64,000 nt of DNA, taken from NCBI RefSeq assembly GCF_910596095.1, contig NC_056543.1, positions 24,686,542 through 24,750,541 on the forward strand. The letters run 5' to 3'. Shown here piece after piece: positions 28,301 to 40,600 of this stretch. The stretch comes from Thunnus maccoyii. Taxonomy: Eukaryota; Chordata; Actinopteri; Scombriformes; Scombridae. Made by a program: the position numbers and the translations under genes. The stretch's first letter is position 1. Each line of letters begins with the position of its first letter. The notes below the pieces were generated by a model, which did not search any database, had not been told where the DNA came from, and saw nothing but the letters and a program-made list of their open reading frames with translations.

Positions 28301-31300
28301 CAAATGTCATGCGTTCTGTGTAGCAAAAGAAAGCCAGATGTGGTTTTCCATTTAACTTCTCTCTGAAAGTAACAACAGAATGTAACTGAACATATGTATT
28401 TGTTACTATAGTAGGCGCAGCATGTGATAGAGTTGTTCTTTCACATTTGTGTCTGTAGGGGTTGTGAGGTTTGGTATGGCAGTAAAGCCGGGCTCAGACT
28501 GCAGGAGTTTTAAAATCCTAACCCATTTTGAAATCGGGTTGCATCATGTACATGAGGACAAACTTTACAGATGTTCTTCTCTCTAATCTCAAACATGCAC
28601 ACACTACAAGATTTAAAAATAATGGCGCATCACACACTACAGGATATTAAGATTATCATGCCAGAGGGAGCAATGCACCACCACATGTGATCTCATGGAG
28701 AAGCAGATGTAAACAAAATGCTTTGCAGTGAGAAAAAACAAAAGCAGAAGGCTAAACAAGTTTGTATGAAAAAATGGTTGGAGAGATGCAATCAACACAG
28801 GTTGTCTGTTATTCAGCGAGAACTGTAGCTAAGATTTTAATTGTCAGTTTTACTATCTTTCAACAGTAGTATGCTAGCTAACGTTTGCCTCAAGGGCTAG
28901 AATGTTTACCGTTGCTTGGCAACACCGTCAGCTCTCTGTCATTGGCTATTGTAGTCCCGCTCAGAAAGTAGTGACGTAAATCCTAAATATCAAACATGTT
29001 TGAAATTATCGGTGTGGTCCCAATGAGTCTGCGAGCAGTTCTGGAGGTTTAAGATCGGATCTGTAAACCCCTCACATTACCAGATAATCTGGGCCGAACA
29101 TCAGTACCAACTAAGGTCCCAGACCAGATTTCTCCTCCAGTTGTCAGGAGGGGGTGAATCAGGGATAATTCGTCCCAAAACACGTGTAGTCTGAGCCCAA
29201 CTTTAACTGACGTTGATTTATGTTTTCAGGATGTGGTGAACTCTCATGCAGGCCTGGCCTTTCTGAAGGAGGCACCGGACTTTCACTCCAGATACATCAC
29301 CACGGTATAGTGCAGTAACACAAATCACAGCACATTACTACTGAACAGTTGCAAGTAGTGAAACATTAAAATGACACTGCATTGATAAGGTTTCACTCTC
29401 ACATTATTTAGTTGTAAATGCTAACATTGTCATGTCAACTGTTTTTCAGGTGATTCAGAGGATATTTTACAATGTGAACCGGTCATGGACTGGAAAGATA
29501 ACATGTTCTGAGCTCAGGAAAAGTAACTTTCTTCAGGTATATGACTCTAAATCTTCAAATTCTCTGAATGTCATTTTCCATTTGGACTGAAATACATTTT
29601 GACTATTTCATTCTCAGGGTGTCTATAGATCCTTAAAACATCTAAAAATGTCTTTAAACTTCCTGTTTTTGTACAGTAACCCTTTCTGTCATAAATGAAA
29701 CTTGTGTTACTAATGTAAGGTTTATTAAAGAAAAATCCAGTTTATGTTAACTAGGATTTTATTTTCGTAGTTTTGGCCTTTGTTTCTATCGGTTATGATA
29801 ATATTATACCCACCAAGTAAATCCAGAGAGTCTAATGGGGCAAGAAGCACAAGCTGTCAGACTCAAACTGGTTGTTAACAAGTTTAACCAAATTCTCAAA
29901 ACCACTGTTCTTGAACATAAATCAAAAGTGAGCGCACCAGTAATGTTGGTACACTTCCTCATTGCACAGTGTGTGCATATAACTACAGCAAGCAGAGTAT
30001 GTCCAAGTTGAACCTGGAACATGGATATTTACAGTAGCATGGGTATATCAGTAGGTTATAATTTTACCAATAATTAATAACAGATAATTTCACATTCAGA
30101 GTTTTGACTATAACTTTTTTCCTGCTGTACCAGAATGTGGCGTTGCTGGAGCAGGAAGAAGACGTAAACCAGCTGACAGAGTTCTTCTCCTATGAACATT
30201 TCTATGTTATCTACTGCAAGTTCTGGGAGCTGGACACTGACCATGACCTCTACATAGACCAGAAGGACCTGGCGCGACACAATGACCAAGGTGCCCCGAC
30301 ACACCTCACTCTCTTCAAGAGAAGTGACTACAAATTCACAGTTTATTAGTTTATTCAAAGTTTATCAGTTTGTTATTTGTAGTAATTTCAGTAGTATATC
30401 ATTCTGGATGGCATGTCAGCATACATGGTGCAAAGATAAATGCAAGTCATGTAAGATGAGTGCTGATACCTTGTCAGAACACAGAGATGAAAGTTAATTT
30501 TTCCTGTCACCTTCCTGGCACTTGTTGGCTGAAACTACCGTACATGTAACAATCAAACGTCTCTGCGGAGGTTATTTGTTCCAGGTTTACTGCTCACACA
30601 CAAACACATACTCAGGAAAAAGACTTGTCTTTGACGCTTCCTCCCCACACACTCCACACCACATGTTCTTGGTTGATGGTCTGAGTGAGGCAGGGGAAAT
30701 GAGACACAAGATCAATAAGAGAGCAGCATATATACTCTGGTGGAATGACGCCATGTCTGGAACAATTTTTACCACTATGGTCAAAATGATGACCAGAGGA
30801 TTTATAGCATTGTCAAGATAAAAAAGAGCTACACTAGCCAGACTGGATTTACAGTCTGTGAGAATGGTTTACATGTGTTGAAAAAGTTGTACATTAACTG
30901 AGAAAACTGTTGTCTAAGAGTCTGGATCGTAAGTAATCTCTCGTTTCATATTTTCCAGCCATCTCCCATAAGATGATTGAGAGAATATTCTCAGGAACAG
31001 TAACAAGGTAAGTGAAGAACGTCACTGAGTTCAAAGCATAGCTCATCATAACTAGCAAACAGCTATTTTATTCATTTATTTATTTTAGAAAAGACACATC
31101 TTATGCTTTTGTTTCACTGCTGCTTTTATTCATCAGGGACAGGCGGGTGTACAAGGAGGGGCGGCTGAGTTACGCTGATTTTGTGTGGTTCCTCATCTCT
31201 GAGGAGGACAAGAAGACTGACACTAGGTATTTAGACCCACAGCCACACTGATCGCATCGCCTATTTCTTCACAGTATTTATTTATTTTCTCACACGCACT

Positions 31301-34300
31301 TCCACCCTCTGCTCTCTGCCTTTTTATCTGTGTCCAGTTTAGAGTACTGGTTCCGCTGTATGGACCTGGATGGGGACGGTGTGCTCAGCATGTACGAGCT
31401 GGAGTACTTCTACGAGGAGCAGTGTCAGAAGCTGGAGACCATGGCGATTGAGCCCCTTCCCTTTGAAGACTGCCTCTGCCAAATGCTTGACCTCGTCAAG
31501 CCTGAGGTCGAAGGTCAGACCTTTTTTTTACATTTACACACACTCAGAAGTTTGCGCACCAAGTTGGACACGTTCCACTTTTTCCACAGTGACAGCAGCG
31601 CACACACACACACACACACACATTTTAAGGTCAGGCCAATGATCATTAGCTGAGAGACCAGTTATAGATGACAAACTGATTGACTGATCTGGACTGCCTG
31701 CTGCCAGCTGTTAGTGTCATCCACACTGTCAACAGATTCCCTCCAGCACTTTGCTTTGCCACTATGCCATTTAGAAGACACTAGTCAACAGCAAGGGAAT
31801 GCATGTTTAGTATTGATAGCTACAGCAAGAATGTGCCCCTTAGTCGACCTGGTGGGGCGCTGTACGAGTGACGCTGTGTAATATAACATGTAATATTAGA
31901 TGTAACAACTTAACTTCACTGGGTATTTCAGGCTGATGTCGGACAGCACAGCTTTCATCAGTTTAACACATTTAAAATGGTTAAAATTTCACTTTAAATG
32001 TGAGATACTTGAGGAGATTTTGCTCTGTGGTTCAGTCATATGAACTTAAAGACTCGCTGTAGATGGAGATTTAGGAGTGTGATGTAATATGCAGATTCGA
32101 CAAGTCTGATGGTGTTGAAATGAACAAATCAGAGTATGTTTGAAATGGCAGCGTCAAGGAATGCGGGACTCTTTCTTCAACCAAAAGTCTGCTCTTTTCA
32201 AATACAGAAAGTAGGATTTTGGCTACTATTAAGAGATGAGAACCACATAAATCCATTTCAGGCATCTTATAACAAGTTATCTGTTGTTTTAGAGTTTATA
32301 CATCACTTTGGAAGCACAAGTATACCTTATCATTAGGAAAATCATATATCTTTAACTCCGATCTGAGTGTTATTTGAAGACTTAAAGGCTTCACTTTGTA
32401 CAGATTTGACACAGTTAATATATGAGTGGATCTGGGGAAAAAAGATGGTTAATATTTTGAGCAGTGATTACTCATCTTATGTCATGAATTCATTTGCTGG
32501 TAACAGCTTCTCAAATCTGAAAATTTGCTCTTTTATTTCACATGTGTAGAAATTGAATATCTGCAGTTTTGAACTACAGACAAAAAACTATTTGAGGACA
32601 TGACACTGGGTTCTGTCAACTTGTTACAAACACACGGTTTAAAATTTTAGAGACTAATTTAATTGGGGGACGATTAATCGATAATAATGGACAGTCATTA
32701 GTTGCAACTCTAGTTTGTCAAGTCGAGTCAATGTTATTTGTATGGTCCAATATCACAAATAACAAATGTGTGATCTATGCAGCAATACATCTTCTCTCCT
32801 TAGACCCTCAATTCAAATAGTTCAACATATTGTGGCACAACCATTTTGTGATTTGATCAGTAAGATAAGCGGGGCAGAAAAGCCAACATCTACTGACTCA
32901 GCTAAATTTTAGGCCAATTGTATAAGTTAGATTGGATGAAAAAGTCAGGCTAAAAACCCTGTAATGAGACCTCTGAAATAGTTTAATAATATTTATGCCA
33001 TAAATCTTCTGTCGCTGAATAAGTCACTGACTCTAAAGTCCCTGTTTTATCCCGTCCAGGTAAGATCACTCTGCGGGACCTGAAGAGGTGCAAGTTGTCC
33101 CACATCTTCTTCGACACTTTCTTCAACATCGAGAAGTATCTGGACCACGAGCAGAAGGACCCATTCTCTGTTATAAGGGTAAAGTTAAACTCTGATAGGA
33201 CGTCACCAGGAGTGAGACGTTATCATGACTTGTTTTCCTGTCATAGGTTGAGTGGATCATGTAACTTGTCATGTTTTAAAGGAGCTGGAGCAAGACGGCC
33301 AGGAGGTCTCAGACTGGGAGAAATATGCTGCAGAAGAATACGACATCCTGGTGGCTGAGGAGGCTGCAAACGATCACTGCAATGATGTGTAAGTCTGACT
33401 TTACTCACTGGTCTGTCAGAGCCTGGACCCACATTTATCAAACTGTTAAAATGGACAATTTGGACTTCAATGAAAGGTTAAAGTAAAAATCTTCACTGTT
33501 ACTCTCACTATTTTCTTATGACTTAAAAATGCTTTTAAAATCAAGAGAGCTTGATAACTGCAGTACAGAAACAGAGGTGTGCACACAACAACAATATGTT
33601 TTGGGGTGATTTTACTAAATATCATTTTTTATGATAAATAAAATGATGCTGAAGCAACCTGTATAATTCAGAATTGAGTAGTTTTAACCTATTGGGAAGA
33701 TGTTACACCACTTATTATTTTATCATACTTCATTTAATTTATTTTGGAATGAATTTATTTAGAATGTTTTATTATAGTTATATTTTATACAATATTATAA
33801 TCTATACATATAATAATAAATTGTTATTGTTATACATTGTTAATTTGACATGTTAATTGCTACTGGAGATAAAAAGGGTATCACACACAGATATAGATTT
33901 ATTTATTTATTTATTTTTAGAATTAACAGTACGGCAGATGTAAGGTAAATCCTTGTCTGAGCATAAATGTGATTAATCATGTGACCACACGGCATGTTAC
34001 TCCTGCACTTCAGTGCAAGAGGAAGAGGTTGTTTTAATTAATGTGTCTTCAGCTTTTTTTATTCCTAATAAGTACAATTCTTAGAAGTTTGATGAATACA
34101 AGTCCTGATCATTGTGTAAGCTATTGTAATTACAAATGTTAATCATGATTATCACTGCTTTAGGAACAATATGTTATTATGTTGATTTAATATATACATT
34201 TAATAGAATATTTTTGCAGTAAACATTTTGACATGTTATGGCAGGAAAAGCACAAGTGTAACTGATAAACTTGCAAAAAAAAAAAAAGTCTAGTGTGCAG

Positions 34301-35311
34301 TCAGACAGTGAAGGTTTCGTCCAAAGTTCATGTACACATAGATAACAAAGCTTACACTGTTTTTTAAGTAGTTGTTGATTTCAAGCAATTCTCTGTCTAA
34401 CTGGACAATGTACATAGCAGACTGACAGAGCTCGATGTCTCATTGCTAAGACTTAGGAATATTTCCAGCAGCGGAGCCCCTCTGAGAGTAAGTCAGTGAT
34501 AGATGAGGCTGTTGACAGGTATGTTGTGTGGCATTATAGGAACACCACCGACTTCTAAAGACAGGCTGCTAACCAGAGCAGGTAAGACACTCAGGGTACC
34601 GGCAGGGACTAAGTGTTCTCCTCCTCCTCCTTCTCTCTGGGCGAGTCTAGTCCTAAACCCACTCCTAGCTTCCACCCGCACCCCACCAATCTGAGCACAC
34701 TGTTGACAGCAGATAGTTGTTTTGTTGGCCGGCACAGTATCATGTGTATATGGCTATGTTGAAGAGCTGGGAGTCTGTTTTTGAACCAGACAGCTTCTGT
34801 TTTTATCCTTTCTCTTGTAAAAGAAAAGAAGCTCTACTCCTGCACCGTCTCTGTCCACTCCTTCATGTGGTGTTCCTTTGTCCTTTCCAGTCACACAAGT
34901 TTGTCGAGCATTTCCTGTCTGTTTAAACAAATAGTTCCACATTTTGGGAAACGTGTTTATTCACTTTCTTGCCGAGGGAGCAAATAAGCACATTAATGTC
35001 AAACTATTGCTTTAATGCTGTTATCACTGAGCACATTCACCAGAGTACGTAGCGCTCTGAATGTGTTTGAATGAAGTTATCAGTCTTTTTATCTGTTTTG
35101 TTGTCAACATATGTTCAAAGCTCTGTTTCTGAATGATTTATGACTGATCTTTTTCTCCGTCTGTCTGCTTAGGTATGATAATCCTTTGAGCCCTTTAGGG
35201 CAGCACATCTCCAGTGATCTGGGTCTGACAAAGAGACACTTCTTTGAGATCCCCAGTCCACACTGCAACCTGGACCTGGATGAATACGAATACGAAGACG
35301 ACTTTGACTGA
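14312..35311 (+). CDS. ppp2r3b: PP2A regulatory subunit B'' beta (PR70-type isoform), spliced
   Basis: B''-family regulatory subunit that targets the PP2A A/C core enzyme; human PR70 is a calcium-responsive nuclear form linked to Cdc6. Coding exons: 14312-14665, 25736-25921, 26296-26399, 27045-27147, 29230-29304, 29450-29536, 30134-30290, 30959-31007, 31137-31226, 31338-31513, 33060-33178, 33282-33388, 35173-35311. They join in frame to 581 aa; human PR70 is 575 aa. The start MPSPQVLQPVLKMKVDELFL parallels the PR70 N-terminus. A Ser/Thr/Pro-rich linker follows (about 50-118), then KFYFPQGRPQ and AMWRK blocks. Two EF-hand loops are visible: DTDHDLYIDQKD (337-348) and DLDGDGVLSMYE (411-422), the second with canonical ligands. 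The tail is acidic. Paralogue choice rests on SVHKFVAMWRK and FPNERAT, which fit PPP2R3B rather than PPP2R3A. Exon 3 has tandem acceptors 6 nt apart (TTCAG|GCGCAG|GTG), which could drop residues AQ. Confidence 0.95.
14666..22316 (+). other. Long ppp2r3b intron, left half
   Basis: No exon or gene is supported between the PR70-type first exon and the internal promoter region, apart from the hAT relic annotated separately. Short frames at 14,413-14,658, 16,410-16,745 and 17,130-17,357 lack recognisable domains. I see no RNA gene. Confidence 0.6.
20807..21899 (-). mobile_element. Defective hAT transposon with BED-finger transposase relic
   Basis: The ends are perfect 10-bp inverted repeats, TAGGGCTGTC at 20,807 and GACAGCCCTA ending 21,899. 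They are flanked by a perfect 8-bp target-site duplication, GTTTTATT (20,799-20,806 and 21,900-21,907), diagnostic of hAT insertion. On the - strand, from 21,795, the frame encodes a BED-type zinc finger: CRCCRC, then SSLKYHLLAKH, i.e. C-x2-C with H-x4-H. The homology continues in a second frame (AIAKWIATACRPINIMEDEG) and a third (TISKIHKLYDE), so at least two frameshifts break it, and most of the catalytic domain is missing. At 1,093 bp this is a dead, internally deleted copy in a ppp2r3b intron, about 740 bp before the alternative first exon. Confidence 0.88.
22317..22344 (+). repeat. (GT)14 tract upstream of the alternative ppp2r3b first exon
   Basis: Fourteen GT units, about 295 bases before the internal ATG at 22,639, in the probable promoter or 5' UTR of the PR72-type transcript. 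Confidence 0.9.
22639..22770 (+). CDS. ppp2r3b: Alternative first coding exon, PR72-type N-terminus of ppp2r3b
   Basis: An ATG opens a 44-codon exon starting MRMRELSLRQDPDLRKELAL and containing LARGCDFVLPSRFKKRL, ending FQQGQ. It matches the unique 44-residue N-terminus of PR72, the short PPP2R3A isoform, in sequence and exact length. Ending at codon 44 (22,770) keeps frame with the common exon at 25,736 and would give a 507-aa protein. The frame-keeping donor is then CAG|GCAGGT, a GC donor. A GT donor 4 nt downstream would read 15 codons into the common exon and stop. A transcript of this form implies an internal promoter around 22.3-22.6 kb. The match to the paralogue supports a real exon; expression is not shown by sequence alone. 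Confidence 0.85.
22775..25735 (+). other. ppp2r3b intron between alternative and common exons
   Basis: No further exon, RNA gene or intact mobile element recognised. Short frames at 23,254-23,562 and 24,083-24,421 have no domain and no paralogue support. A minor CA tract lies near 24,206. Confidence 0.55.
27148..28482 (+). other. ppp2r3b intron sequence, nothing recognised
   Basis: Unique-looking intronic sequence between exon 5 of ppp2r3b and the inverted-repeat element starting at 28,483. No exon or RNA gene seen. Confidence 0.55.
28483..29206. mobile_element. Non-autonomous inverted-repeat element (PIF/Harbinger-like?)
   Basis: An 11-bp perfect inverted repeat, GGGCTCAGACT at 28,490-28,500 and AGTCTGAGCCC at 29,188-29,198, bounds about 720 bp with no coding capacity. 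Imperfect symmetry extends outward to TAA on both sides, compatible with the 3-bp TAA/TTA target duplication of PIF/Harbinger elements, although an 8-bp hAT-type duplication is not excluded. Its right end lies about 24 bases before a ppp2r3b exon. Confidence 0.6.
31601..31621. repeat. (CA)n microsatellite in ppp2r3b intron
   Basis: About ten CA units, roughly 90 bases downstream of the donor at 31,513. Confidence 0.9.
31622..33059 (+). other. ppp2r3b intron with degraded interspersed-repeat pieces
   Basis: Mostly unremarkable. Around 32,660-32,715 the phrase GACGATTAATCGATAATAA, then AGTTGCAACTCTAG, matches in reverse orientation the teleost repeat also seen at 49,884-50,100. Around 32,717-32,775, AGTCAATGTTATTTGTATGG followed by TCCAATATCACAAA resembles a widespread teleost SINE or LINE tail. 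No exon recognised. Confidence 0.5.
34923..35015. mobile_element. 93-bp miniature copy of the TTAA-bounded inverted-repeat family
   Basis: It starts TTAAACAAATAGTTCCACAT and ends ACTATTGCTTTAA, so both ends carry TTAA and inverted copies of AATAGTT. The interior (TTTATTCACTTTCTTGCCGA) matches the start of the longer family member at 38,996-39,710, so this is a deletion derivative retaining little beyond the two ends. Confidence 0.6.
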
Positions 35312-36019
35312 TGCTTGATATTGAAGCGTTTTCTCACGAGCCTGCTGTGAGCAACCTGCGCTCCCAGAAAAAGAGCTCAGACAGCAGAGTTAGTGGTCGA
35401 ATCGCACCAAACCAGAGATTCGCAGGTTCAGGCTCAGGTCCTGTCCTGCGGAACAGGACACACACTTCACCAAACAAGGGAGTCAACACAAAACCAGAAG
35501 ACAGTCAGAGCACTGAAGGGATCAGATGTGCTGACACTTCATCACACATGACTAACAGGAAATGTGAATCACTCATTAAGCTGTAGTCGGAGCAGGTTAT
35601 TCTTCGCACTTTAATATTCACATCTGTCACGCTTCAGAAGTCACCACAGCGGACTTCGTATGTCACAAGTAGCAAGTTTAGACCTCTGCTCCATCCACCA
35701 CATGTTAACACAGGAAAAGTTGTGTTTTGCATGCAATTATGTTTGGAGCAAGTGTTGTTTGGTCTAAACATCAGTATTAGGTAGTAGTCACATTCACTTG
35801 AGCTAAATCACATTTGTTACAAACTGGAACTCCCTGAATCATCAGACAGAAACCATGTTTGTCCGGTTTGCAACTAATCATCATTTGAAGTCATTGGCTA
35901 ATTTTACATTCCAGTGATCATAACTGAAGCTACTTTATAAGAACATAAATCCAGTCATATGGTTGGTTTAAATGAGAAGCTATTGTAAATGCCAAACAAG
36001 CCACCGTTAAGCCTGCTGT

Positions 36020-36041
36020 ACACACACACACACACACACAA
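36020..36041. repeat. (CA)n in the ppp2r3b 3' UTR
   Basis: About ten CA units between the stop codon at 35,309-35,311 and the polyadenylation signal at 36,291. Confidence 0.85.
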
Positions 36042-36290
36042 GCACACAGTGTATGCTGTACAGGTCTGTATTCATTATGTCATGGACTTATTGTATGTGT
36101 GAGATGGGGTTATAAATTATTAGAGATGAATTTATAAATAACTGTAAATATTTGTGCTTGCTGTGTTGTAAATGATTTGGGCAAGTGTTTTAGACAGATT
36201 CTTTTTTCTATGTTATAAAGTGCTTAATTTGAATGTACTTTGACAGAACAAAAGGAACCAATTTTGAAATGTTTTGCTTCTCTTTAAATG

Positions 36291-36296
36291 AATAAA
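36291..36296 (+). terminator. ppp2r3b: Polyadenylation signal AATAAA of ppp2r3b
   Basis: AATAAA about 980 bases after the stop codon in an otherwise long noncoding tail. Cleavage is expected near 36,310-36,320. Confidence 0.65.
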
Positions 36297-36319
36297 GCCT
36301 TAGTTAATGAAATTGAGTG

Positions 36320-37354
36320 TTCACTTCAGTTTGATCCATCTAGTAAAAATGTCTCAGCTGAATACCACAGAACCACAATGACGTTTCCAGACGACTCTGC
36401 TGGTGATTCATACTGATCCATCACAATACAGTAACTGCTGGTGTACTCAAACAAATGTTATGTTATTAAAAAAGATATTGAAATGCTTTTTAATATTATC
36501 TGTCTTGTAAAAAAAAGTCTGCATGCATGTTTTTTGTAGATATGAATATGTTAAAGGAAACAGCTTGGGGAGACATGATTGTTTAAACTTTTTTATTTAA
36601 ATTAAATAACATTAAATATATAAGCAGTGTTTGGCAAAACTTAACCCAATAATATCCTATAAGGAGCAATAATAATAAAGTGGCAGGCAGGACAATAAAG
36701 CATAATTTTTAATTCACACTGTGCAATAAATCTTGGACCAGAGTGTGATCGCAGGGCCAAGCAAAAAAAGAAAAATATGTATCATTTAATGTTACATTCA
36801 AGTACAGTATAAAATTATATATGGGGAAAACATCTTTTCATATACTAATACAGTTGGTCCACAAATCAAAGTGTTTTGTGAATAAAATACATGACCTTAG
36901 TCAAATGTAATCTGGCATTCTTTAAAGGATGAGGCATTATTCTCAATTTTTTGTATTGTCAACAAATCCCATGAAAAGACTAAAACCAACAGTGCATTAG
37001 TCCTTTTCTTAGCACTTTCTGACTTCCATACCCTGTCTCTGGCACTCAGCTACAAGCCGGTTGGTCCCTACTTAAGTCATCACTATTTAGAAAAGACGCA
37101 AATTTATAATTACATGTTTTTAAATGTTTAGTAATTTCCTAAAACAGCTTGATACTGTAGTATTTAGCAAATGTAACTAAAACAGGAGTAAGTAATGCAT
37201 TTCATGGGGACTATTTTCGCCTGTGAATTAATACACATTTGGTGTTATTGTCAGTTTAGTCGGTGTATGTGAGATTGACTCAAAATAAACTACATTGCCC
37301 ATGTTCATCATAAGGAAGGAACATGTCATCGAGTGCAACAGTGTCTCATTTATG
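36320..37354. other. Convergent intergenic gap between ppp2r3b and stag3
   Basis: About 1 kb of AT-rich sequence between two tail-to-tail genes. No reading frame or repeat recognised. Alternative 3' ends of either gene could extend into it. Confidence 0.6.
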
Positions 37355-37358
37355 TGTT

Positions 37359-37364
37359 TTTATT
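37359..37364 (-). terminator. stag3: Candidate polyadenylation signal of stag3
   Basis: TTTATT on the + strand (AATAAA on -) about 310 bases past the stop at 37,673. Other candidates exist further left, so this is the nearest plausible one. Confidence 0.45.
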
Positions 37365-37672
37365 ACATTCTGAGCAACAATCAAAGTTTATGGCACAGAG
37401 GAATAAACAATATCAAGCTTTGGCTACACAGGCAATACTTGTTTGAGGAATAACATTCACTGACTTGGTTTGGGATTTTTTTTGGCAACAAGAAAAATAT
37501 AGAATATTGCCAGATATGTTACGGAAACGTACAAAAATTGGATACTGGGATGTGTGGGCGTCAGAACACCAAAGACACTAGTTACAAGGTGCAAAAAAAG
37601 GAATCCATTTTTCTCAGATTTTGTGATTTCCAGTCCTGACAGGAGCACCAATTCTCCACGACCTCCTCATAC

Positions 37673-40600
37673 TTAAAGTTCAACTTCCACAGTGTCATCA
37701 TCCACCTCGTTGCCGGTGCTGAGGACAGATTCCTCAGTGGTCAGTCTTCTTGCAGGAGGTTCCACGGGGACAGAAAATGGATCCGTATCAGTTGTCTTCT
37801 CTTGAAGGCTGAGGAGTTAGATGAGGGTACAGGAATGAATGTGAGCAAAATGAAGAAGACTTGGTTTGCAGCTGGTTTTTAAAATGAATAATAATATGAA
37901 TGAGAGGAATAATCCCTGAGCCTCACCTTAGACTAAAACTGGATCTTTGGACTTTACTAAGTTTGGACTCGACTGGGCTGAACGGACAGGGAGACTTGCT
38001 TCCTTTTAAACAAGAAAGATACACACATGATGCAGCTGGTAGCAACAACATAAATCTGTGTTTGACTTTCTTGTTTAGGGCAGTACCTTCTAGTTTTTGT
38101 TTGGAGAAGGGAGAACGACTGGGTGGGTTGAGCTTCCTATCAGAGCTAACGTAGGACACAGCGTCCTCCCCTTCAGCGGCAGCCAATAGGGAAGCTCGAT
38201 AGTAGATAAGTGGCTGCCAGCACTCCTCCCTGAGGTCTACAATGTGCTCTGCAGTGTGCTTCTGCAGGTAGGAGAACCTGCACAGACACAAACACACTTT
38301 AAGAAACTTCAAAAGGCCATATTTAGGATGTTTTAAAGCTTGTTTCGAGCCATGTACTGTATGTTGCATGCAGCACTCACACTGTCTTCTTGTCTGGTTT
38401 GAGCAGCTTGCTGGAGAACTCGCTGAGTATGGTCAAGTAGGAGAGGTACAGAGGTGTGGGCGTTTCTGGGGTCTGGCTGAACTCTTGGAACACAAATTCT
38501 ATGCCGTTCCTGCACACAGTAACACACAAACCTTAGGTACAAAAACCCACCAAAACACATTCACATCGAGAGAAACAAAAGCCCGTGCTGACCTGTGGAT
38601 CATGACGACACACTCACGAAACTTGACAAGGTCCCCGAACGTGAGGGCGAAGCGCCTGGCCAGCTCCTTGATGCTGGTGAAGGTCTGGACTCCTGGTTGA
38701 GGCCTCCCTCCACTCTCCTGCTCCCGTTTGAGACGCACAAACAGCTGAGGAACGAGGGGAAATGCACATCAGCATCTGTCAGCTGTTGAAGTGTATTTTT
38801 TAGGATGTGTACCTGACTTCAGTGTACCTGCTGCAAACAGAGCACCAGCGTACGAGCGCTCTCTATCTTATCTATCTGTCTGGTCCTGTACATCGTCTCT
38901 TTGATGATGTCTCCAAAGTTGTTATAGTGCTGCCAACAAAGAGGAAGAAAATAATATTAGACACTCCAGCCAGAGATCTGTAGGAAATACAAACATTAAA
39001 GGAATAGTTTGCATTTTGGAAAATACGCTTTCCCGCCAACAGTTAGATGAAATGATTGATGCCACATTCAGACATATCTGTTGGAGCTAGCTCCAGGTTG
39101 TGCATCTTCTCATGCAAGTTGTTCTTGTTGTTCAGCGATTTTCTGGGTTTTTCAAAGATTGGTGGTTAATTATTTTTCGGAAAATTTTCATGATTAGTGC
39201 TGTGACTCAAGCACAAGCTGGGGTCAGCTGGAGCCAGAAGTCGGTTATCTTAGCTTAGCACAAAGACAGGAAACGGGGAGAAACAGCTAGCCTAATTCTG
39301 CTCAAAGGTAACAAAATCTGCCTACTAGCACCTCTAAAGCTCACTGACTAACACTTGATTTCTCTTTTGTTTAATCTGTCCAAAAACATAAGTGTAAAAA
39401 CTACAAGCTATGGTTTTACATAGGGTTATGTGTGGGACTGTTTCTTCGATGAGGTCTTGCCAGAAGCGGAAATCCCAGGAAGTCACTGCGCCAACAAGAT
39501 ATCATGTTTTCAGGTATCACAATATCAGATTTTGTTACCTTTGGACAGAGCCAGGCTAGCTGTTTCCAGTCTTTAAACTAATCTAAGCTAACATCCGGTT
39601 GTAACTTTATATTGGATGAAGAGATATGAGAGAGGTTTCCTTCTCCTCATCTAACTCTAAGCGCAAAAGCAAATAAGTGTATTTTCCAAAGGGTCAAACT
39701 ATTTCTTTAAGGAGTTAACCTTTACCTTCATGTAATACATGAAGATCTCAGCTGCCATGCTCATCTCCAGCACTCCATGTACTATCAGTTTGCAGTAAGC
39801 CGCGAGCAGATTTCTTCGTTTGTGAAGGTCCTCCAGCCTCTCCACTTCAGAGTTTTCACTGACTGAGGGAGCCAGATGGAGTTGAAGCGCGTGGTTGGAT
39901 GTGAAGTGGTCGAGAGCGAGAGACGGGGACAGGGGAACAGTAAGAGGAGCGATTAATCATGAGAAATCATATAGCAGAGAGAAAAGAACAAAGCAGAGGC
40001 GGGAAAGAGTGTTTTAGTTTTAGTTAGTTTCAGGACAATGGCTTTAGCAGGTGGAAATCAAAGATAACATAAGAGTAGAGTTATGGTTGTGACACCATGT
40101 GGCTTCAATCTTTCACAAGGCTAATAAAATAGGCTCCGAGGTGAGCCAGAGTTAATGGAATTTTCTCACGGAAAGAGATTGCCCTGATTTTATGATTTAA
40201 CTCTCTGCCCTTGCCCTCCGAGTGATCTTTGATCCAGCAGCTAATAGAAAACACTGTCTATATAACAAAACTGTTACCAGGCAAATCCAATAAAACAATA
40301 GCTTTTTATTACATGTTCAAAAACCAATAGTCCCATATTGTATTTGGTTGAACATTTAAGAGATTCCCACCAGGACAGTTATTGACTTCTCTGGACTACC
40401 CCATATTTGGATGCAATAAGTCTCTGAAAGTTGAAGCTATTGTAAGGATAATAAAATGTTTTACTTATAGTCAGCCATGAATGAATTCATAAGTTTACCT
40501 GCAGGACTTTATAAAGAGAATGCCACCTATGTATTTCCAACATGTCTTTCTTGTTTTCTTCATTTTAGAATGGACAGGAGCAGACTGAAGTCATCTATTT

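Noticed and set aside
38000-38004. Alternative acceptor at 37,998/37,999 for a late stag3 exon
   Set aside because: It breaks reading frame and hits a stop; the acceptor 4 nt further upstream in the transcript (exon end 38,002) restores frame.
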